Below the pieces are notes generated by a model. It was not told the origin of the DNA, did not search any database, and was given only the letters and a program-made list of their open reading frames with translations. Source: Bisporella sp. PMI_857 (lineage: Eukaryota > Ascomycota > Leotiomycetes > Helotiales > Helotiaceae). Taken from it: a stretch of 64,000 bases of DNA. Shown here piece after piece: positions 45,073-56,164 of this stretch. Numbering within the stretch: the stretch's first letter is position 1; the number at the start of each line of letters is the position of its first letter. Location: contig JAJSPD010000132.1 in NCBI GenBank assembly GCA_021307315.1, forward strand, positions 1 through 64,000, written 5' to 3'. A program made the translations under genes and the position numbers.

Positions 45073-46040
45073 TTAGATTTAGTTGCAATAGTTGAAATAC
45101 ATATGGTTGATCATATAGGATCCTGCGTTTTTATATTGATAGTTTCATGCTTTAAACCCGAGAACAGCACTTTTCACGAATTCTAGCTCGTTAAACTTGA
45201 GATGGCAAAATTGATACTTCGTGAATTGAAAAGCACTGTTCTTAGATTGGGAATCATTGTTTGCCAATCAATCGTAAACTTTGTGCAAAATGCGTTGTGG
45301 CTATCTAAAAATAGGATGTTGGTATCTTGAAGATCCGAAAACAGAACATCTCAAATCGTAAATTCCAGATCTGGATTTTTGGATTGATGCTTTATATTTG
45401 AGAATAGGAGTTATAAAGCGCGTTTCCGGAAAGCTGTTCTGGGACAGCGACCTGATACATTGAGCCAACCATAAGAGAACACCCCTCCTTTTTCAATTAT
45501 TATGTTAATGAGGTAGTAATAAGGTAACATGAATCGGGCTGGTTGAGCGCGGGCTTCAAATGTGTAAAGCATTTCAGAATCCCAGGATTCCAAAAACTGA
45601 GCGGCAAACCTGGTGGAATGATGGACTCGGTAATACAGGGATGTTCTCGCTTTATGGTTGGGCTAATGCATTATTAGGTTACCACCCTGGAACATACTTT
45701 TCCTCCGACGCCATCGACAGAAACAAGGGATTCATCTTCTCTCCCAGCTGGGATAGAAGTTAGATTTTGGGATGAGCAGTTCATACATCTCGGACATGTG
45801 CATTGACCCCGTGGAACGAATCTTTAAATCAAGATGTGGGTTCCTTGATTTCAACTTTTCACCTTCTACTTCTTGGTCTAATTTTAGATCCTTCTGAAGA
45901 ACCGAATTGTTGGCCGCCTCGGAAGCTTTTCTTTTTCATTTTTGATAACTTCAACTCTAACTACGGCGTAATTACCAAAGGTATTATGCGCCGGTGCACG
46001 GTCTGTGCGCTAACCAAAATTAGTTAGTCATTTAACTGGA
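45073..46040. other. Intergenic, no supported gene
   Basis: Contains a 67-codon plus-strand ORF (45560) and AT-rich sequence; nothing recognisable. Confidence 0.4.
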
Positions 46041-46431
46041 AGTACCGACCCGTGTGGCGATCTTGTATGAATATGCGTGCTGCCGCAGCCACAAGGTTGG
46101 TGACGATCTTTTATAAAGTACTGAGGTATTTAAGCTTAAGTAAAATCCTTTGAAAAGTATTGGAAGTAATAAAAGCTTGGTGGCGGGGTTATAGCGAAGG
46201 AACCCTTTTCTGCTGTAAACGGCGACATCCCGTGCATCAGGTTGGAGGGCGACAATTTGAATGTAAATTTTTAGTAAAAGGAGCTCAAAGTGTTCAGGGG
46301 TAGCTACGAAATATAAATTATACAAAAATAACACATTAATTAATAGGTGTAAAAAATTGGAAATATTCAAAGTCAAGGTACCTATCAATTTTCTCGGCAC
46401 GCAGGGTTTCTCGCTACGTAGGGAGGGACGT
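46041..46431 (-). mobile_element. P2 arm, ~390 bp, single TIR end
   Basis: Minus-strand sequence starts at 46431 with ACGTCCCTCCCTACGTAGCG next to TA. It aligns along its whole ~390 bp with 50318-50705 and 55741-56134: same start, then a frame beginning MPRK(L/T)IGTLTL in all three, and the end block GCAAxxTCATxCAAGATCG. Only one end has a TIR, and all three copies stop at the same inner distance, so each looks like one long arm of a larger element rather than a complete MITE. Confidence 0.7.
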
Positions 46432-46770
46432 TATTCAGTGTTGAGCATTTTATATCTTGGCAATATGCTGCGGGATATTCGCCTCGCAGGGACTGAAGAG
46501 AAGGTCTCCGTTCTTGTTTCCATTAATTATATGGTGTAACAGTAGAGGAGATTGCGGAAGCAGAAGTCAGGAGAGGGGAAGTGGTTAGCAATGGGAGGTT
46601 GGGATATTGGGCTCAGGGGTCTTGATGAAGTCGGAGAGGAAATATGCCAGGACATGGGGAAGGAGTCAGAAGTTATCCGGAACGAGGAGCGAAAGGTTAC
46701 AACTTATGAAGTTGGTGCATTATTTCCAGCACTTCAAGATTTCCGTCGTATAACTTACCTGACGCTTGTC

Positions 46771-46950
46771 GAATCAGGAACTATAGTTTGCCACTTACTC
46801 TCCTTACGCGGCTCCTAAGAGCTGAGTCGCCATCATTCGTAATAACTTACGCACTCCTCTTGCATATAAGAAGAGCTTGCTTCATGTATATAGAAAACTG
46901 CAAAAATCAATCAATCGTTCATTGCATACTTTGTGAACTCCCTGAATCGA
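46771..46950 (+). repeat. Dispersed repeat R4, copy 2
   Basis: Reverse complement of 11464-11647 with a few differences. Contains TGCATATAAGAAGAGCTTGC as a TATA-like core. An ORF at 46552-46818 runs into it and is not considered a gene. Confidence 0.65.
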
Positions 46951-47340
46951 TAACGCTGTAGCATTAATCGGGACATAAACTTGATCTTATATCCTAGCGT
47001 AGCAGGGGTATCCATACACGTGAAGTAGGTAGTGGTTAGGAGGATACTTCGTGGCACTTGGATATGTAGTCCCCCAAGTTCGGCTATGTTGATGTTAGTT
47101 CCACTGCAGCAACGAGAGACCTCGACAACGCCCACCGCCGCTTCTTCGCACGTAATTAGAGGGGATAAAGTAGTTGGTCCTGTGACGGTTGTGCGCTAAC
47201 AGACTGGATATATGCTGGAGTTAGTATACCTCCACCATCTTACTCCGTTCCCTTGATCTCACGAGCGAACATTTCCTCGGATAGAGTTCAACAAGGAAGT
47301 ATGAGAGATTCTTATTATTCATTTGCTAAAAAGGTTGATT

Positions 47341-48279
47341 CTAGTTGTCACTTTTCTTTGCTTTCTTTACCACTTCTTTACTTTCTAGTCTGCTACTTCT
47401 GCGTTTTGTCGTAGTTGCATAAGTTTGATCTCGTGGGGTATATCGTGCTTTCAAGCGTCGCCGCAAGGATGGTTTTGGTATCTTTATAGTAGGCACTGCG
47501 AGGCTGGCCAAAGAAGCACCAGAAGGAATGAAAGTGGGGGAAAGTTTCGGCGGTAGCAAGTTCGAAATGCCGCTCATGTGCTCGGGTGAAGACGTGCCTG
47601 AGGGAACTCGGTCCATCCACCTGCAGCGAATTCTCAAATCCCAGACGATGAGCTGCCATTTGTGAATCGGCTGGAGTTCCTGAATGTCGTCGTGCTTGTA
47701 TTCTACGCGGACTCGATAGAGAGCAGGGGCGCCACGCTGGCCAGTGCCTATGCTAGCCAGAGGGTGACATCCTCTGGCCCTAATTGAAGGATGAAGTCCG
47801 TTGCTGAAATTTTCTGTGGGCTGCCATTGGGAAGGCTCTAGTCCAAACAGCTGATGCAGGCTCAAGGGAAACCATTTTTTTTGATCCTGAAGAGCGAAAT
47901 GAAACCGAATCTCGTATTGAGCGGCAGGAGCTACGGGAATGCCGCCAGACTTCGCCGTGAGAACGACCAAGCAATCTGCATCTACGTAAAATGGAGACTT
48001 AAGTTGTAGGCCGATAGCATTTGCGATTCCATCATCGAGAAATTCAGTGAGATAACAAAGTTGCTCATCTCGGTATAGTCGTCTTTCTACTCCCTGGATT
48101 GGCTGATAGAGGATCTCGAGGGAGCATTGGCAAAACCGTAAGCCTGTGCAGCCATTCAAAAAGCGCAGGTCTTGATCGTTGACATTGATACTACCAAAGC
48201 ATACTGGCATTATCTCGAGGCGGCTTCCGGGAAACGTGGAAGCCATCCTAATCATCGGCGGAGGGTAGTAGAAAGACAA
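47341..48279 (-). CDS. 312-residue hypothetical protein with basic C-terminus
   Basis: Single exon from the ATG at 48279. Residues 25-240 show alternating beta segments (GLRFCQCSLEILYQPI, APAAQYEIRFHFALQDQ, LYRVRVEYKHDDI, WQLIVWDLRIRCRW) suggesting a beta-sandwich. Residues 275-312 are strongly basic (SLRRRLKARY, KRRSSRLESKEVVKKAKK), consistent with nuclear or DNA/RNA binding. No domain recognised. Confidence 0.5.
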   Translation of the reverse strand: MSFYYPPPMIRMASTFPGSRLEIMPVCFGSINVNDQDLRFLNGCTGLRFCQCSLEILYQPIQGVERRLYRDEQLCYLTEFLDDGIANAIGLQLKSPFYVDADCLVVLTAKSGGIPVAPAAQYEIRFHFALQDQKKWFPLSLHQLFGLEPSQWQPTENFSNGLHPSIRARGCHPLASIGTGQRGAPALYRVRVEYKHDDIQELQPIHKWQLIVWDLRIRCRWMDRVPSGTSSPEHMSGISNLLPPKLSPTFIPSGASLASLAVPTIKIPKPSLRRRLKARYTPRDQTYATTTKRRSSRLESKEVVKKAKKSDN

Positions 48280-48952
48280 GCAGTTAAGAAATATGGGTAT
48301 GCGTTCGCCATGGATTAGCTAGTCAAAGGCTGTTTGTATCGAACGGATATCTACACAAATACTCACCGTTCAACTACCAGTACGGTCAGCAAAGTCACAA
48401 TGAATTGTTAGATTGAAACCCTGTATCCCGACTAACCAAGTCACCAATCCAGCCTCTCGATCCGAGACGTCTAAGGTTAGTTATCCTTGCGTTATAACGT
48501 TGCACTGTAGACGCAGCAAGAAATATCATAGATAGAACAGCACCAGAAGGGACAAAAACACTCATCAGCAGGCATATTTTTTGAAACAGGCTAGACCGAG
48601 CGCCTCAGCTACTTGGGTTCCTGACGTGCCTGACCACTTCAATACCAGTCATCCACCTATCAGCAGAACGATAGCGAGGACTTCGGGGGCAACGAACGCA
48701 CAGCCCCGGGGATTTTCAATAGTTGAGGTCATCCGTAGTCTCAAGCCACTCAGCCTCATTTTGGTCATATCGTTTTTGAAATCAACCTAAGAAATTATCC
48801 CTAGCCACATACGACTCTGCTCCTTTCTTGTCATCAACTTTTTAAAGGTGTGAGGTCATCCATAGTCTCAAGACACTTAGTCCTCGGCGATCTGGGCTTC
48901 AATTGATGACCTTATGAGTGGGAGCATATAAGTTATTTGCTTTTGCATTAAC
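48280..48952. other. Intergenic, no supported gene
   Basis: A ~25-bp motif GAGGTCATCC(G/A)TAGTCTCAAG occurs twice (about 48724 and 48851), an imperfect direct repeat in the presumed promoter of the following gene. Confidence 0.4.
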
Positions 48953-50367
48953 ATGCACGGTACCGTAGGTCAATTCGTTAAAATGAAACCTCGCATTATT
49001 GAAAACGCCTGGGGAGGCGGGGGCGATGCTGTTAAAAGAGACACTGATAACTATCTAACGGACGATGAAGAGTTATTTAAAGGGGAACCACTAGTTAGAA
49101 AGCTTGACCTACCGAATATCGGCGTCATAACTTTTAGCTCTATTAGGTTTCTGACAGATGGGTAAAGTAAACGATAGAACTTCCATTAGAGATACTAACT
49201 AATTCCACTAGGAAACACCTTATATGCAGGTCTTTTATTGGGGAGACACAAGTTGAAGAGCTTGTTGTCGTAGACCTTGCCTCTCTTTCCAGTTCACACT
49301 TTAGTTTGACGAAAGTGCCGACACTCGATTTCAAGCATGTTATACTCGCAGCCTACTGTAAAGGTTTTATGGCTGTTAAAACTTATTTCGCGTTCAATCG
49401 TCCCTCTGATATTGGACCATTTCAATGCTTTGAATTTGATACTGGAGATGTCAAACAGGTTTCTTGGCCAGGCTTTCCCGAATCAGAGTCAATAACAGCA
49501 ATATGCGCCAGTGAGGAATGGGTCTGCACTGCAATCGGAAGCTTTGAAGACCCAAAGATCCTAGTGTGGGACAGAAAAAGCAAGCAAACGATTGCAACCT
49601 TACTAGATCAGCACTGTGACAGGACAAACAACGGTTACAAATACTACAGTGATATCGTCATTTGTGGAACCACTCTTGCTGGTACAACTCATAATGGCCG
49701 AGTAGTTCTCTGGGACAATTTCGCCATTGACCAAGCGGATCCCAGCAGATCCTTCAATACTAGGCGCGACATGTGGTCAAACAGTGGTGTAGACACTATC
49801 ATCTTTACTGCTCACAGTGCGTTTATTCTGAACCGACTTCATCGTACAGCGGCTGCTGTTATATTTGATAACGAAATCCACCAGGTTACTGAATGGGATG
49901 ACCCATGGGTCAGCGAGCAATCTCATACCAACAAGTATCGATGGGTAAGCCGAGACTTTAGATTTAAAGCAGAGGGTTATGAGATTGAGCCTCGCACGGG
50001 AAGCTTTGCAACGGCAGATTATCGTGACACCTATGTACCGCGTATTGATATTTTTAAGGTTGGGCAACCAAAACCCTTTGTTGGACTTAACCCAATTAAG
50101 AAATCAGTGGTAGACTTGGGTTTATTTTTTACCGCAATCATCGATAAGAATTGTATTACGATGGTCGGCTCTGATGGTATTGTTCAAATAACGTTTGGAG
50201 CAGGAGGTGAGCATAAATTGGGATGCAGTGGATACATATCCACAAGTCAAGCGATCAACGGCTTTGATACAAGTACTAAGATGTTATTTCAAACATATAA
50301 ACGCCGACTTAAGGATAACGTCCGTCCCTGCGTAGCGAGAAACCCACCGTGCCGAGAAAAACGATAG
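48953..50367 (+). CDS. Beta-propeller (WD40-like) protein; 3' end supplied by a transposon TIR
   Basis: Exons 48953-49161 and 49212-50367, joined over a 50-bp intron (GTAAAG, branch ACTAAC, CACTAG), give 454 residues in frame. Segments such as KILVWDRKSKQTIATLL and GTTHNGRVVLWDNFA are WD40-like blade ends and the repeat spacing suggests an irregular propeller. Many fungal F-box proteins have such propellers, but I see no F-box at its N-terminus (MHGTVGQFVKMKPRIIENAW). The last 17 residues (NVRPCVARNPPCREKR and stop) are encoded by the P2 TIR that starts at 50318. If that element and its duplicate TA are removed up to 56136, the frame ends four codons later, so the original protein was probably about 12 residues shorter. 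No other damage. Confidence 0.7.
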
Positions 50368-50705
50368 GTACTTTGACTTTGGGAAATTCAGACTCTGTGC
50401 ACACATCGATCCTTCTTTCATTTCTTTATAAGTGGTATTTTATAGCCACTCCTGAATGTCTTGATCCCTCCTACCTAGAAAATTACATCCGCATTGTTGC
50501 GTTCGTGCCTGTTTTGCAGATAGTCTCCTTTCGTAGGGCAATAAAATTTCTTTAACAAAGCACAACTATTCAGCTTATACCACTGTCGGAACTCATGAAA
50601 GGCCTATATACGGCCCTCAGAGCCCTATAGCAAAAGTTGGAAATTGCTATGAGCCTTGTAGCTGCTGTAGCTCGCAAACTCATACAAGATAGTTCGCGGA
50701 TGATA
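50318..50705 (+). mobile_element. P2 arm, left copy flanking the HNWD gene
   Basis: Begins ACGTCCGTCCCTGCGTAGCG immediately after TA (50316-50317) and aligns along ~390 bp, in inverse orientation, with 55741-56134. It carries the MPRKTIGTLTL frame at its outer end. See the composite element entry. Confidence 0.75.
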
Positions 50706-51165
50706 CTTACGAAATACTATTTTTGCCATGCTCTGTGAATTTAAAGCCTTAGGCACCTGGACCAACTGTGGCATGAAAGTGAACTTTCTGCCTTAGGCCC
50801 CAAAATGGTATCCGGCAACTTTTGCTTGAATTATGCATTCATTCGAAGAACACGGAGATAACATTGCCTGTGTGTACGGAAGGCTAAAACCATCAGCGAC
50901 AACAATAAATAATTGCTCAATCGCGCATGAGCGTCAAACAATCTGGTCAATCATGGCCACCTACAGCAGCTCGCTAGCGATCGGCAAGCTTTGCGTACAG
51001 CAGCAATGCACATCGATGCCACGATTATCACCAGGCTGCAGTTCAGGTACAAGAACCCAGCCTGCATTCAACCTTCAATCCAACTCGACAAACACCTCCA
51101 CCTACGTGCTGACTCTGCGACGATTCACGGCAAGCTATATTTCTTAAAGTTCTCGAAAACTATCC

Positions 51166-54100
51166 TTGCTAATGCGTCTTCTGCAACGCAACAGCACTGG
51201 CCAGTTTAGCCTGACCGAGGACCTAAATGGCGATGGCATTCCCCAATATGCTATTCTTTCACACACATGGGGGGCGGATATAGAGGAGGTTACTTTTGAG
51301 GACATAATAAACGGCACTGGCGAGGATAAGCCTGGCTATGAGAAGATCCAGTTCTGTGAAGAACAGGCTAGACAGGATGGTCTGCTATACTTTTGGATTG
51401 ACACCTGCTGTATCGACAAGAGAAGCGACGCTGAAATCTCACGCTCTATTAACTCTATGTTCCGCTGGTACCGTAATGCGACTCGATGCTACGTTTATTT
51501 GTCGGATGTCTCTATTCCTCCCGTCGACATCAACAATGAGGGCAATCCGCGGGCGTGGGAATCGGATTTCCGGAAGAGTAGATGGTTCACTCGAGGCTGG
51601 ACGCTTCAAGAGCTCCTTGCTCCATTTTCGGTTGAATTCTTCTCCCGGGAACGCAAGCATCTTAGTGACAAGAGTTCTCTAGGGCAACTGATTTGCGAGA
51701 TCACGAACATTCCTCACTCTGCGCTTCAAGGAGATCCTTTATCTCAGTTCAGCTTCCAGGAGCGATCGCGATGGATACAACACCGCCGGACCAAGCGAGA
51801 AGAAGATATAGCGTACTCATTGCTAGGTATTTTCGACGTCTATATACTCCCTATCTATGGCGAGGGGACAGCAAATGCACTCGCCCGGCTTAAGGACGAG
51901 TTCGACAAGATGCAAAAATGTATCCAAGAGTTACACCTTACTGATCCCCGCGATGACAAGAAGCGTATTGAGGACACTAAGGGTAGCTTACTAGAGGACT
52001 CGTATCGCTGGATCCTTGAGAACTCCCACTTCCAACAATGGCGCAGCGCCCAGCAGAGCCGACTGCTATGGATTAGAGGGGATCCCGGCAAGGGCAAGAC
52101 AATGCTACTCTGCGGCATTATCAACGAGCTGAAGAGGTTTATAGCCAATTCGGATCTTCTATCGTACTTCTTCTACCAGGCTACTGATTCGCGAATTAAC
52201 AACGCAACAGCCATGCTGCGAGGTCTGATATATATGCTTGTCGATCAGCAGCCATCGCTTGTCTCGCATGTACGGAAGAAGTATGATCAACGAGGCAAAA
52301 CTCTTTTCGAGGATGCGAATGCCTGGGTTGCTTTGTCCGAGATTTTCACAAGCATTCTGCAGGACCCGGGCTTAAACACAACCTACTTGATCATCGATGC
52401 ACTCGATGAATGCGTAGCAGACTTGCCGAAACTATTAGACTTTATCGTCCGGAAGTCGTCCGAATCTCCTCGTGTCAAGTGGATTGTCTCTAGCCGTAAC
52501 TGGCCGGATATCGGGGAACGGCTGATGAACGCCGGGCAGAATCTCAGTCTTGAGCTGAATGTAGAGTCTATTTCTGCGGCTGTCAGCATATTCATCCGAC
52601 ATAAAGTGCTTGAGCTGGCACAGCGAAAGAAGTATAACAACAGGATTCGAGACGCAGTGCTCGACCATCTATCCTCAAATGCGAACGGCACTTTCCTCTG
52701 GGTAGCTTTGGTCTGTCAGGATCTCGAGAGCATCCCCAAATTGGCTATTCTCGCAAGGCTAAACGATTTTCCACCAGGGCTTGACGCTCTTTACGAGCGA
52801 ATGATGAAGCAAATACACAACTCAAACTATACTAATCTCTGCAATCGAATACTAGCCTCGATCGCGATCGTGTACCGACCTGTCACTTTGCCTGAGCTGG
52901 CATCGCTCATCGATGTGCTCGAAGACATGTCCGACGATGTAGAGTCATTACAGGAGATTATTGGCTTTTGCGGTTCGTTCTTAACCGTTCGAAAAGATGC
53001 GATCTATTTTGTACATCAGTCCGCAAAGGACTACCTTCTTGCAAAGGCATTCAATGAAATCTTTCCTTCTGGAGAGAAAGGGACCCACTATGTCATCTTC
53101 TTGAGATCACTCAAGGTCATGTCTAGGACTTTGCGACGAGACATCTATAGCCTAAATGCTCCTGGAATCTCTATCGACCAAGTCAAGGAGCCTGAGCCAG
53201 ACCCACTAGCCGCAGCACGATATTCTTGTCTCTACTGGGTGGACCACCTGATCGACTGTTATACTCGAGGGAACACAACCAATAACCTTGAATGTAGTGG
53301 CTCGGTCTGCAGCTTTTTAAGAAAGAGCTATCTTTACTGGCTTGAGGCGCTTAGCCTAATGAAAAGCCTGCCAGATGGTATCGTGATGATTATGAAGCTC
53401 GAGAATTTTCATGTAAGTTTCTTTATGTTATTTGACTATATCGTGAGAAAAATATACTAAGTAAACAAGGCCGATGAAAATCCCGACTTACGTGCGTTTA
53501 TACATGATGCAAAGCGGTTCGCCCTCTATAACCGACCAGTAATTGAACAGGCACCCCTTCAATCATATTGTTCAGCACTTGTCTTTTCTCCAGAAAAGAG
53601 CATTGTTCGAGATACATTTGAAAATTGCATCCCCTCTTGGATCCAAAGAAAGCCTAGAGTACAAGAGCATTGGAGTGCAGCGCTGCAGACGCTCGAAGGC
53701 CACTCGAGCTCCGTCAGCTCGGTCGCCTTCTCACCAGACGGCAAGCAGGTCGTGTCTGGGTCTGGGGACAAGACGGTACGGCTCTGGGACGCCGCGACTG
53801 GAGCACTACAGCAGACGCTCGACGGCCACTCGAACTGGGTTAGTTCGGTCGCTTTCTTACCAGACGGCAAGCAGGTCGTGTCTGGGTCTTGGGACAAGAC
53901 GGTACGGCTCTGGGACGCCGCGACTGGAGCACTACAGCAGACGCTCGACAACCACTCGGACTGGGTTAGCTCGGTCGCTTTTTCACCAGACGGCAAGCAG
54001 GTCGTGTCTGGGTCTAACGACAACACGGTACGGCTCTGGGACGCCGCGACTGGAGCAGTGCAGCAGACGCTCGAGGGCCACTCGGACTGGGTTAGCTCGG

Positions 54101-55428
54101 TCGCCTTCTCACCAGACGGCAAGCAGGTCGTGTCTGGGTCTGGGGACAAGACGGTACGGCTCTGGGACGCCGCGACTGGAGCGTTGCAGCAAACGCTCGA
54201 GGGCCACTCGGACTGGGTTAGCTCGGTCGCCTTCTCACCAGACGGCAAGCAGGTCGTGTCTGGGTCTAACGACAACACGGTACGGCTCTGGGACGCCGCG
54301 ACTGGAGCGTTGCAGCAGACGCTCCACTCTGCCTCCGTCACTTCGGTCGCCTTCTCACCAGACGGCAAGCAGGTCGTGTCTGGGTCTAACAACACGGTAC
54401 GGCTCTGGGACGCCGCGACTGGAGCACTACAGCAGACGCTCGACGGCCACTCGAACTGGGTTAGCTCGGTCGCCTTCTCACCAGACAGCAAGCAGGTCGT
54501 GTCTGGGTCTGGGGACAACACGGTACGGCTCTGGGACGCCGCGACTGGAGCAGTGCAGCAGACGCTCGAGGGCCACTCGGACTGGGTTAGCTCGGTCGCC
54601 TTCTCACCAGACGGCAAGCAGGTCGTGTCTGGGTCTAACGACAACACGGTACGGCTCTGGGACGCCGCGACTGGAGCGTTGCAGCAGACGCTCGACGACC
54701 ACTCGGACTGGGTCACTTCGGTCGCCTTTTCACCAGACGGCAAGCAGGTCGTGTCTGGGTCTTACGACGACACGGTACGGCTCTGGGACGCCGCGACTGG
54801 AGCGTTGCAGCAAACGCTCGACGACCACTCGGACTGGGTTAGTTCGGTCGCCTTCTCACCAGACGGCAAGCAGGTCGTGTCTGGGTCTTACGACGACACG
54901 GTACGGCTCTGGGACGCCGCGACTGGAGCGTTGCAGCAGACGCTCGAGGGCCACTCGGACTGGGTTAGCTCGGTCGCCTTCTCACCAGACGGCAAGCAGG
55001 TCGTGTCTGGGTCTGGGGACAACACGGTACGGCTCTGGGACGCCGCGACTGGAGCAGTGCAGCAGACGCTCGAGGGCCACTCGAACTGGGTTAGCTCGGT
55101 CGCCTTCTCACCAGACGGCAAGCAGGTCGTGTCTGGGTCTAACAACACGGTACGGCTCTGGGACGCCGCGACTGGAGCAGTGCAGCAGACGCTCGAGGGC
55201 CACTCTGCCTCCGTCACTTCGGTCGCCTTCTCACCAGACGGCAATCTGCTACCTACTTTACGTGTATCTAATCATTGGGTAGTAGAAGGTAAAGCAAATA
55301 TTCTCTGGCTGCCTCCTGATTACCGATCTACGTGTGAAGCTTTTAGTGATAAAACTATCGTTTTAGGACATTCATCGGGGAGACTTTCATTTCTTCAGTT
55401 TAGACAAGGGCTAAAGCTTGTAGTATAG
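51166..55428 (+). CDS. HET-NACHT-WD40 (HNWD) NLR-type receptor
   Basis: Two exons, 51166-53412 and 53470-55428, joined by a 57-bp intron (GTAAGT..AACAAG), give 1401 residues; the second Met (MRLLQ, 51172) is the likelier start. HET domain, residues ~25-200: YAILSHTWG (28-36), WIDTCCIDK (77-85), RGWTLQE (143-149). NACHT domain: Walker A GDPGKGKT (305-312), Walker B LIIDALDEC (408-416), then SSRNWPD as sensor. A helical stretch with VYRPVTLPELASL and FVHQSAKDYLL (winged-helix/superhelical part) follows. From about residue 827 there are 12 complete WD40 repeats and a degenerate 13th, then a 60-residue tail with WLPPDYRSTCEAFSD. This is the architecture of Podospora het-d/het-e/het-r: WD40 sensing, NACHT oligomerisation, HET-driven cell death. 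All key motifs are intact and no frame is broken, in contrast to the other HET genes here. Confidence 0.95.
53701..55245 (+). repeat. 126-bp tandem repeats coding for WD40 units
   Basis: Twelve units of 126 bp (42 codons; unit 6 lacks 3 codons and unit 12 one), plus a partial unit from 55201. The consensus is H-S-x-W-V-S-S-V-A-F-S-P-D-G-K-Q-V-V-S-G, then S-x-D-x-T-V-R-L-W-D-A-A-T-G-A-L-Q-Q-T-L-x-x. Differences fall nearly only at a few sites: the two residues after H-S, the residues around G-S-x-D-x, and the two after Q-Q-T-L. High DNA identity between units indicates ongoing unequal recombination (concerted evolution). Because 126 is a multiple of 3 and the units lack stops in other frames, long spurious ORFs appear in two other frames. 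Confidence 0.97.
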
Positions 55429-55740
55429 AACTAGTATAATAAACCTTGTATTATAGTCTTAATATGATATCTCTTTCTTTGTATCTCTATTTCATAGAGG
55501 GTTCAAGGGGAGCGCGTGGCTTTATTGTAATTAATAATTGCCACTTGGTTTCTAGAATCTTCTAGATTAACTCTTACAGTATAAGTCGTAAACTGGACGG
55601 AGGGACATTGACATTCCCTAAACATCCTCACACCACCTTTTGTTGCAGAATCCATATTGGTCTAAGCGGCCGTAAAATTTTTATTATGTAAGTATAAACG
55701 CTTGGCGTCGATGGCGTGCTTTTTGTGGGTCGGCTTGATA

Positions 55741-56134
55741 AGAGGTACCAAAGCGTGTGGCGATCTTGCATGAATTTGCATGCTGCACCCGCCATAAGGC
55801 TGATAATGTTTCTCTAGTACTGTGGGAGACTTTGGGGCTTAGGTAGAACGGTTTTATGAGAATTAGAAGTGAGAAGAGCGCAATAGTAGTGCTATAGTAA
55901 AGGAACTCTGTTATGCTATAAAGATAGACCCCTTGCAAGTTCCTAGTGAGGGCGACGACACAAACGTAAATTTTTAATAAGAGATGTCTTGAGTATTTAG
56001 GAATAGCCATAGAATACGACTTGTATAAAAAAATTAGAGACATCAATGTGTGTAAAAAGTTATAGATGTTTAAAGTCAAAGTACCTATCGTTTTTCTCGG
56101 CACGTAGGGTTTCTCGGCACGCAGGGAGGGACGT
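55741..56134 (-). mobile_element. P2 arm, right copy flanking the HNWD gene
   Basis: Minus-strand sequence from 56134 begins ACGTCCCTCCCTGCGTGCCG next to TA (56135-56136) and matches the left copy along its length. Its minus-strand frame MPRKTIGTLTLNIYNFLHTL continues open for 139 codons to 55684, longer than in the other copies. Confidence 0.75.
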
Positions 56135-56164
56135 TATTCGTGGCTGGGAGTAAATATATTGCTA

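Larger units (their letters stand above)
50318..56134. mobile_element. Candidate 5.8-kb TIR-bounded unit carrying the HNWD gene
   Basis: Two ~390-bp arms in inverted orientation (50318-50705 and 55741-56134) end outward in the same transposon TIR and both abut TA (50316-50317, 56135-56136). The complete HNWD gene (51166-55428) lies between them, with no transposase. The outer flanks belong to different sequence: the propeller gene on the left and noncoding DNA on the right. A single insertion with the receptor as cargo explains position, orientation and target sites. Two independent insertions of a one-ended repeat is the alternative. Inference, not proof. Confidence 0.4.

Noticed and set aside
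45560..45763. 67-codon ORF with NDGLGNTGMFSLYGWANALL as a possible enzyme fragment
   Set aside because: Looks protein-like but no family could be named and no adjoining exon was found.
53543..55282. 579-codon plus-strand ORF and 394-codon minus-strand ORF (53559-54743) over the WD40 array
   Set aside because: Both are shadows: the repeat unit is a multiple of three and free of stops in these frames. Only the WD40 frame has domain meaning and connects by a good intron to the NACHT part.
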